A DNA stretch of 9,996 bases from Candidatus Desantisiibacteriota bacterium (lineage in GTDB: Bacteria; JACRDZ01). Location: positions 1-9,996 of the forward strand of contig JACQWU010000035.1 in NCBI GenBank assembly GCA_016209155.1, given 5' to 3'. Positions 6,702 through 9,996 of this stretch are shown here, piece after piece. A program made the position numbers and the translations under genes. The notes below the pieces were generated by a model. That model saw only the letters and a list, made by a program, of their open reading frames with translations. It ran no database searches and was not told the origin of the DNA. Position 1 is the first letter of the stretch, and the number at the start of each line of letters is the position of its first letter.

Positions 6702-6764
6702 GTGGAAAATTATCATAAAAAAGTGGAGGTTGCATCTTTATATTTTTACGCAAAAGCGTAAAAT
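6702..6764 (+). promoter_or_regulatory. promoter with shared upstream box, copy C (DUF2892 operon)
   Basis: On the plus strand, -35 TTTATA (6737-6742), a 16-nt spacer and -10 TAAAAT (6759-6764) precede the DUF2892 gene, giving a leader of about 43 nt. The box begins GTGGAAAA at 6702, has TCATAAAAAAGTGGA at 6713-6727 (second GTGGA 21 nt after the first) and the invariant GC at 6732-6733. It faces copy A, so the two together look like a large imperfect inverted repeat (12-bp perfect arms 6648-6659 and 6713-6724). Confidence 0.6.
6744..6763. promoter_or_regulatory. palindromic operator candidate inside promoter C
   Basis: Perfect palindrome with 8-bp arms TTTTACGC and GCGTAAAA around an AAAA centre. 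It fills the spacer and overlaps the -10 of the DUF2892 promoter, the classical place for a repressor. The GC-containing arms stand out in AT-rich surroundings, and neither of the two sister promoters carries it. No T-run follows, so a terminator is unlikely. The cognate regulator is not identified. Confidence 0.5.
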
Positions 6765-6813
6765 AAATATAAACAATAAAGAAATGATGCAGTAGGGAGG
6801 GAAAGGGGGCATT

Positions 6814-7023
6814 ATGGAAAAGAATATGGGGATAGTTGATAGAAGTATACGAATAGTAACAGCTGTTTTTTTTAGCATTCTGATTTATACAAATCAGATA
6901 TACGGAACTGTTGCAATAATTTTAGGTGTTTTTGCCATTATATTTATTCTGACAAGCCTTATAGGGTGGTGTCCGCTATATAAACTTTTGGGAATATCTA
7001 CACTTAAAAAAAAGGAACAGTAA
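6814..7023 (+). CDS. DUF2892 (YgaP-type transmembrane domain) small membrane protein
   Basis: 69-aa inner-membrane protein with two hydrophobic helices (about residues 12-27 and 31-49) and the DUF2892 signature: an N-terminal NMGxxDRxIR segment (4-13) and a C-terminal GWCPLYKLLGIST (51-63) with C53. A purine-rich AAAGGGGG lies about 4 nt before the ATG, and the N-terminal residues match family starts. The same domain forms the membrane part of E. coli YgaP, where it is fused to a rhodanese. Here the nearest rhodanese is the C-terminal domain of the divergent reductase, so a role in sulfane-sulfur or thiol handling at the membrane is a reasonable inference. It is the first gene of a plus-strand operon, with 16 nt to the next gene. 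Confidence 0.9.
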   Translation: MEKNMGIVDRSIRIVTAVFFSILIYTNQIYGTVAIILGVFAIIFILTSLIGWCPLYKLLGISTLKKKEQ

Positions 7024-7039
7024 AATTGGAAAGATAATA

Positions 7040-8356
7040 ATGAAAAAAATAAATTTTGTAGTTATTGCCTTTATAATTACATCAAAAATAGTTTATGCGC
7101 AGCACGAACATCATTTAACATTTAAAGAAGACACAACAAGTATAAATGTGGAAACAAATATGGATATGTCACATCCATACTTGCTAAGCCTGCCAATGAA
7201 TAGAAATGGCTCAGGTACATCATGGATACCTGATGAATCCCCTATGTATGGTTATATGCTGCATTTAAATAAATGGTTATTAATGTTCCATGGCAGTATA
7301 TTTTTAAGATATACCGGAACAGACATTACCAGAGAAGGTTCAAAAGGTGCTGCTAAATGGGATGCTCCTAACTGGTTTATGGGTATGGCTCAAAAACAAA
7401 TTAAAGAAAACGGATTGTTAAAATTCAGTCTGATGATGTCTCTTGAAAAATTAACTGAATCAGGCAGGGGTTATCCTCTATTATTCCAGTCCGGTGAAAC
7501 ATGGAACGGGGAAAGACTCGTTGACAGGCAGCATCCGCACGATTTGTTTTCCGAGTTAAGCGGCGCTTATACACAAAGAATTAATAAAAATATAGATGTA
7601 ATTTGCTATTTCGGTTATCCGGGTGAGCCGGCATTGGGCCCGACAGCATTTATGCACAGGGCCTCAAGCTCAAATAATCCGGATGCACCGCTATCGCATC
7701 ACTGGCAGGATGCATCGCACATTACATTTGGAACAGGAACACTTGGAGTTAGATATAAAATGTTGAAAATTGAAGGTTCTATTTTTAATGGCAGCGAACC
7801 TGATGAGAATAGGTTTGATTTTGATAAAGCTAAATTTAATTCATTAAGCTACAGATTATCATTAAATCCGACTAAAAATTTTGCAATGCAATTTTCTCAG
7901 GGATTTCTGAAAAGTCCTGAAGCTCTTGAACCTGATATTAATGTTATAAGGACAACAGCTTCTGTAATTCATAGTTATGTTTTTTCCTCTGTGAAAAATA
8001 TTAACACAACTACATCATGGGGAATGAATGATAAAGAATCCGGAAATATAGAGCACTCATTTTTACTGGAAAGTGATTTGAAAATAAACAAATTAAATGT
8101 CTATGAAAGATACGAATTTGTTCAAAAAGACAGCGAGGAACTCAATCTGGCAGAATTTGATACTGAAAAAAAATTCATTATCACTTCTTTAACTATTGGA
8201 GCAAATTATAAAGTTTTTAATATTGGGAATACTGATTTTTCGCTTGGAATTCAGGGTAATATATATTTTACACCTTCTGAGCTTCGTACAATTTATGGAA
8301 ATCGTCCTTTATCAGCTCAAGTGTATTTAAAAATAAATCCGTCATTAATGAATTAA
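7040..8356 (+). CDS. unnamed family: exported, probably outer-membrane beta-barrel protein
   Basis: Protein of 438 aa with a signal peptide (residues 1-20, cleavage after VYA) and a mature N-terminus rich in His and Met (QHEHH at 21-25, NMDMSH at 40-45). The rest has no long hydrophobic helix and shows alternating polar/aromatic strand patterns, ending in YGNRPLSAQVYLKINPS (419-435), as expected of an outer-membrane barrel. Conserved-looking landmarks are DRQHPHDLF (162-170), YFGYPGEPALGPTAFMHR (190-207) and LSHHWQDASHITFG (218-231), dense in His. I do not recognise a named function. The His/Met content could mean metal contact, and similar proteins may occur near metal-resistance genes, but that is memory rather than proof. 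GGAAAG precedes the ATG by 6 nt. It lies between the DUF2892 gene and the cytochrome lipoprotein gene and is probably co-transcribed with both. Confidence 0.75.
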   Translation: MKKINFVVIAFIITSKIVYAQHEHHLTFKEDTTSINVETNMDMSHPYLLSLPMNRNGSGTSWIPDESPMYGYMLHLNKWLLMFHGSIFLRYTGTDITREGSKGAAKWDAPNWFMGMAQKQIKENGLLKFSLMMSLEKLTESGRGYPLLFQSGETWNGERLVDRQHPHDLFSELSGAYTQRINKNIDVICYFGYPGEPALGPTAFMHRASSSNNPDAPLSHHWQDASHITFGTGTLGVRYKMLKIEGSIFNGSEPDENRFDFDKAKFNSLSYRLSLNPTKNFAMQFSQGFLKSPEALEPDINVIRTTASVIHSYVFSSVKNINTTTSWGMNDKESGNIEHSFLLESDLKINKLNVYERYEFVQKDSEELNLAEFDTEKKFIITSLTIGANYKVFNIGNTDFSLGIQGNIYFTPSELRTIYGNRPLSAQVYLKINPSLMN

Positions 8357-8393
8357 ATTGAATAAACAACCATTTCAAAAGGAGTAAATCAGG

Positions 8394-9386
8394 ATGAAAA
8401 AAATAAAATCTTTTTTGTATCTTATATATCTTATTTTGTGTATTACAGCAATAAGCTGTGGTACAGGCAAAAATAAAAATAAAAATTCAAATGCATATGG
8501 AAATAAAACAAATTCAGCGCCTATTGCTGATGCGGGTCCTGATAAAACAGTAATAGTAAATACACTTGTAATTCTTGATGGAAGTAAAAGTTCGGACCCG
8601 GAGGGAGCTTCTCTTACTTATAAATGGTCATTGTCTGTCCCTGATCAAAGTCAGGCTGTTTTATCCGATAGTACTTCTGTAAAACCAAAATTTACACCTG
8701 AAGCAGCCGGAACATATATTGCTAAACTTATTGTTAATGATGGAAATTCTGGAAGCGCTCCTGATACTGTTATTATAACCGCAAAAATAAAATCATCTGC
8801 AAATTCAGCACCTATTGCAAGCGCAGGAGATAATATAACCGTAGCAGTTAATACTATAGCTACTCTTGATGGAAGTAAAAGTTCTGATCCGGACGGAGAT
8901 TCTCTTACCTATAAATGGTCATTATCTGTTCCTGATCAAAGTCAAACTGTTTTAACTGAAAGTACTTTAGTAAAAACGGAATTTACACCTGATATTAACG
9001 GAATATACATTGCTACGCTTATTGTTAATGACGGGCTAATTAATAGTAATCCTGACAGTATAACTATTAATGCTGCTGCTATTTCATTTTCGAAAGATGT
9101 TCAAACTATATTCAACAATAATTGCATAGGATGTCATTCACAGGGAAGCTTAGCTTCTTTTTTTAGGTTAACATCAGAAGTCTCATACTCGAATCTGGTA
9201 AATGTTCAGGCTGAAAAATCATCAGGTATTAGAGTTATCCCTTTTAATTCAAGTAACAGCATATTAATTTTAAGAATAAGCGGAAACAGTGTTGGAGCGC
9301 AAATGCCAAAAGGCGGATCTCCATTAAATAGTCAAAATCAGAATTTAATAAAAAAATGGATAGACGAAGGCGCCAAAAACAATTAA
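8394..9386 (+). CDS. lipoprotein with two PKD-like repeats and a c-type cytochrome domain
   Basis: 330-aa lipoprotein. A type II signal peptide ends at C22 (lipobox AIS-C), with Gly rather than Asp at +2. After a Lys/Asn-rich linker come two PKD-like Ig-fold repeats, about residues 40-130 and 137-227, both containing LDGSKSSDP, SLTYKWSLSVPDQSQ and LIVNDG. From about 230 there is a cytochrome domain with one haem-c site C244-IG-C247-H248 and a likely distal Met ligand M304 in AQMPKGG, then LNSQNQNLIKKWIDEGA. This layout is like the PSCyt1-type domain found at the end of many environmental-bacterial proteins. Likely role: an envelope-anchored electron carrier or haem-dependent sensor on a stalk; partner unknown. 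AAGGAG lies 11 nt before the ATG. The gene ends 10 nt from a convergent histidine kinase gene. Confidence 0.88.
   Translation: MKKIKSFLYLIYLILCITAISCGTGKNKNKNSNAYGNKTNSAPIADAGPDKTVIVNTLVILDGSKSSDPEGASLTYKWSLSVPDQSQAVLSDSTSVKPKFTPEAAGTYIAKLIVNDGNSGSAPDTVIITAKIKSSANSAPIASAGDNITVAVNTIATLDGSKSSDPDGDSLTYKWSLSVPDQSQTVLTESTLVKTEFTPDINGIYIATLIVNDGLINSNPDSITINAAAISFSKDVQTIFNNNCIGCHSQGSLASFFRLTSEVSYSNLVNVQAEKSSGIRVIPFNSSNSILILRISGNSVGAQMPKGGSPLNSQNQNLIKKWIDEGAKNN
8511..9089 (+). repeat. intragenic tandem duplication (about 291-nt unit) encoding PKD-like repeats
   Basis: Two in-frame units beginning at 8511 and 8802 (NSAPIA in each), a period of 97 codons. They share long identical protein runs and near-identical DNA stretches such as CTTGATGGAAGTAAAAGTTC, so the duplication looks fairly recent rather than an ancient domain pair. 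Confidence 0.8.
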
Positions 9387-9396
9387 AAATAAGGTT

Positions 9397-9996
9397 TTAG
9401 CAGCTTTTTCTTTTTGGTAAAGTTACTGAGACTTCTGTTCCTTTGCCCTGTTCACTTTCTATATTTATTGAACCTGCATGAAGATCTATTATCTGTCTGC
9501 ATACAGAAAGTCCAAGTCCTGTTCCTTTGGATTTGGTGGAAAAAAACGGGTCAAATACTTTGCCCAAATTTTCTTTGCTAATTCCAGTTCCATTATCTTT
9601 AATACAGACTTTCAACGATTTGTTATTATCATCAAAAGTTTTTATTTCTATCAATCCATCAGGTTGAAAAACAGAGTCATAAGCATTGTTTAATAGATTA
9701 ATAAATACCTCTTTTATCTGAAAAGGGTCTGCTTCAATAAAAGTATCTTTGACAGATTCAAATTCTTTTTTTATTGGAATATTTTTCCCGGGTTCTTTTT
9801 TAAGATCACTAACACATTCATTAAGAATTTTATAGAAATTAATATTCTTATAATTTGGGGGTCTTATGTTTGAGTAAAATAAAAGGTTATTTATTATTTG
9901 TTCACTTTCGAGTATTTTATTTTCGATATTATTTATGGAACGTTCCACAGATGGATCTTGAATTTTTCTTTTGATATTGTAAACTGCCATTTGTAT
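9397..9996 (-). CDS. sensor histidine kinase, C-terminal part (5' end outside window)
   Basis: C-terminal transmitter of a two-component histidine kinase. The ATG at 9990 is probably not the start: the frame stays open to the window edge (codons CAA and ATA precede it). The first visible residues (AVYNIKRKI...) read like the segment just after an H-box (HE-x-RNPLxxI), so the phosphorylated His lies beyond the edge. Counting from that Met, the second dimerisation helix is at about 15-41 (ending LLFYSN), the N-box NLLNNAYDSV at 98-107, the G1 box DNGTGIS at 132-138, the F-box FDPFF at 146-150 and the G2 box GTGLGLS at 156-162, so the ATPase domain is complete. The response regulator and sensory domain are not visible. 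It is convergent with the cytochrome lipoprotein gene, with only 10 nt between the stop codons and no clear terminator there. Confidence 0.9.
   Translation of the reverse strand: MQMAVYNIKRKIQDPSVERSINNIENKILESEQIINNLLFYSNIRPPNYKNINFYKILNECVSDLKKEPGKNIPIKKEFESVKDTFIEADPFQIKEVFINLLNNAYDSVFQPDGLIEIKTFDDNNKSLKVCIKDNGTGISKENLGKVFDPFFSTKSKGTGLGLSVCRQIIDLHAGSINIESEQGKGTEVSVTLPKRKSC

Noticed and set aside
6648-6724. Large inverted repeat in the divergent region read as a terminator or transposon end
   Set aside because: It is explained by two facing copies of the same promoter box (A and C), and a third copy exists upstream of 4806 in one orientation.
6723-6734. Sigma-54-like promoter (TGG...TTGCA) before the DUF2892 gene
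   Set aside because: Only 5 nt separate the GG and GC instead of the required 10, and the sister promoters lack TTGCA.

Overview
This window is AT-rich DNA (roughly one third G+C by eye) from a Gram-negative-type bacterium: it encodes a lipoprotein with a lipobox, a secreted protein that looks like an outer-membrane barrel, and an exported hydrolase. Good Shine-Dalgarno sequences (AAGGAG, GGAAGGGA) precede several genes, which argues against a typical Bacteroidota genome. The phylum cannot be fixed from the sequence alone. There are no tRNA, rRNA, IS or CRISPR signatures; this is a metabolic and stress-type chromosomal neighbourhood.

Left block (81-4806, minus strand): a probable long operon read right to left. 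Its order is a 44-aa ORF, an exported dienelactone-hydrolase-family protein, an ArsS-type radical SAM protein, a TIGR04282-type glycosyltransferase, a mercuric-reductase-like flavoprotein and a TVP38/TMEM64 membrane protein. The last three genes are joined by ATGA stop/start overlaps. The ArsS plus TIGR04282 pair points to arsenosugar-type organoarsenic chemistry, although the arsenite methyltransferase ArsM is not in the window. Next comes a separately promoted minus-strand gene (4921-6567) for a CoA-disulfide/polysulfide reductase with a C-terminal rhodanese domain.

Right block (6814-9386, plus strand), divergent from the reductase: a DUF2892 membrane protein, an unnamed family of probable outer-membrane protein, and a lipoprotein with two PKD-like repeats and a c-type cytochrome domain. 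A histidine kinase gene on the minus strand converges on it and runs off the right edge of the window.

The most interesting signal is regulatory. Three promoter regions (before the 44-aa ORF, before the CoA-disulfide reductase, before the DUF2892 gene) align without gaps over 63 nt. All share a ~30-nt upstream box with two GTGGA-like half-sites 21 nt apart, an invariant GC, a TTTAcA -35, a 16-nt spacer and a -10 at the same place. The third promoter also carries an 8-bp-arm palindrome between its -35 and -10. This suggests that the organoarsenic operon, the persulfide/polysulfide reductase and the envelope operon form one local regulon, probably for thiol, sulfur or metalloid stress. That functional reading is an inference.
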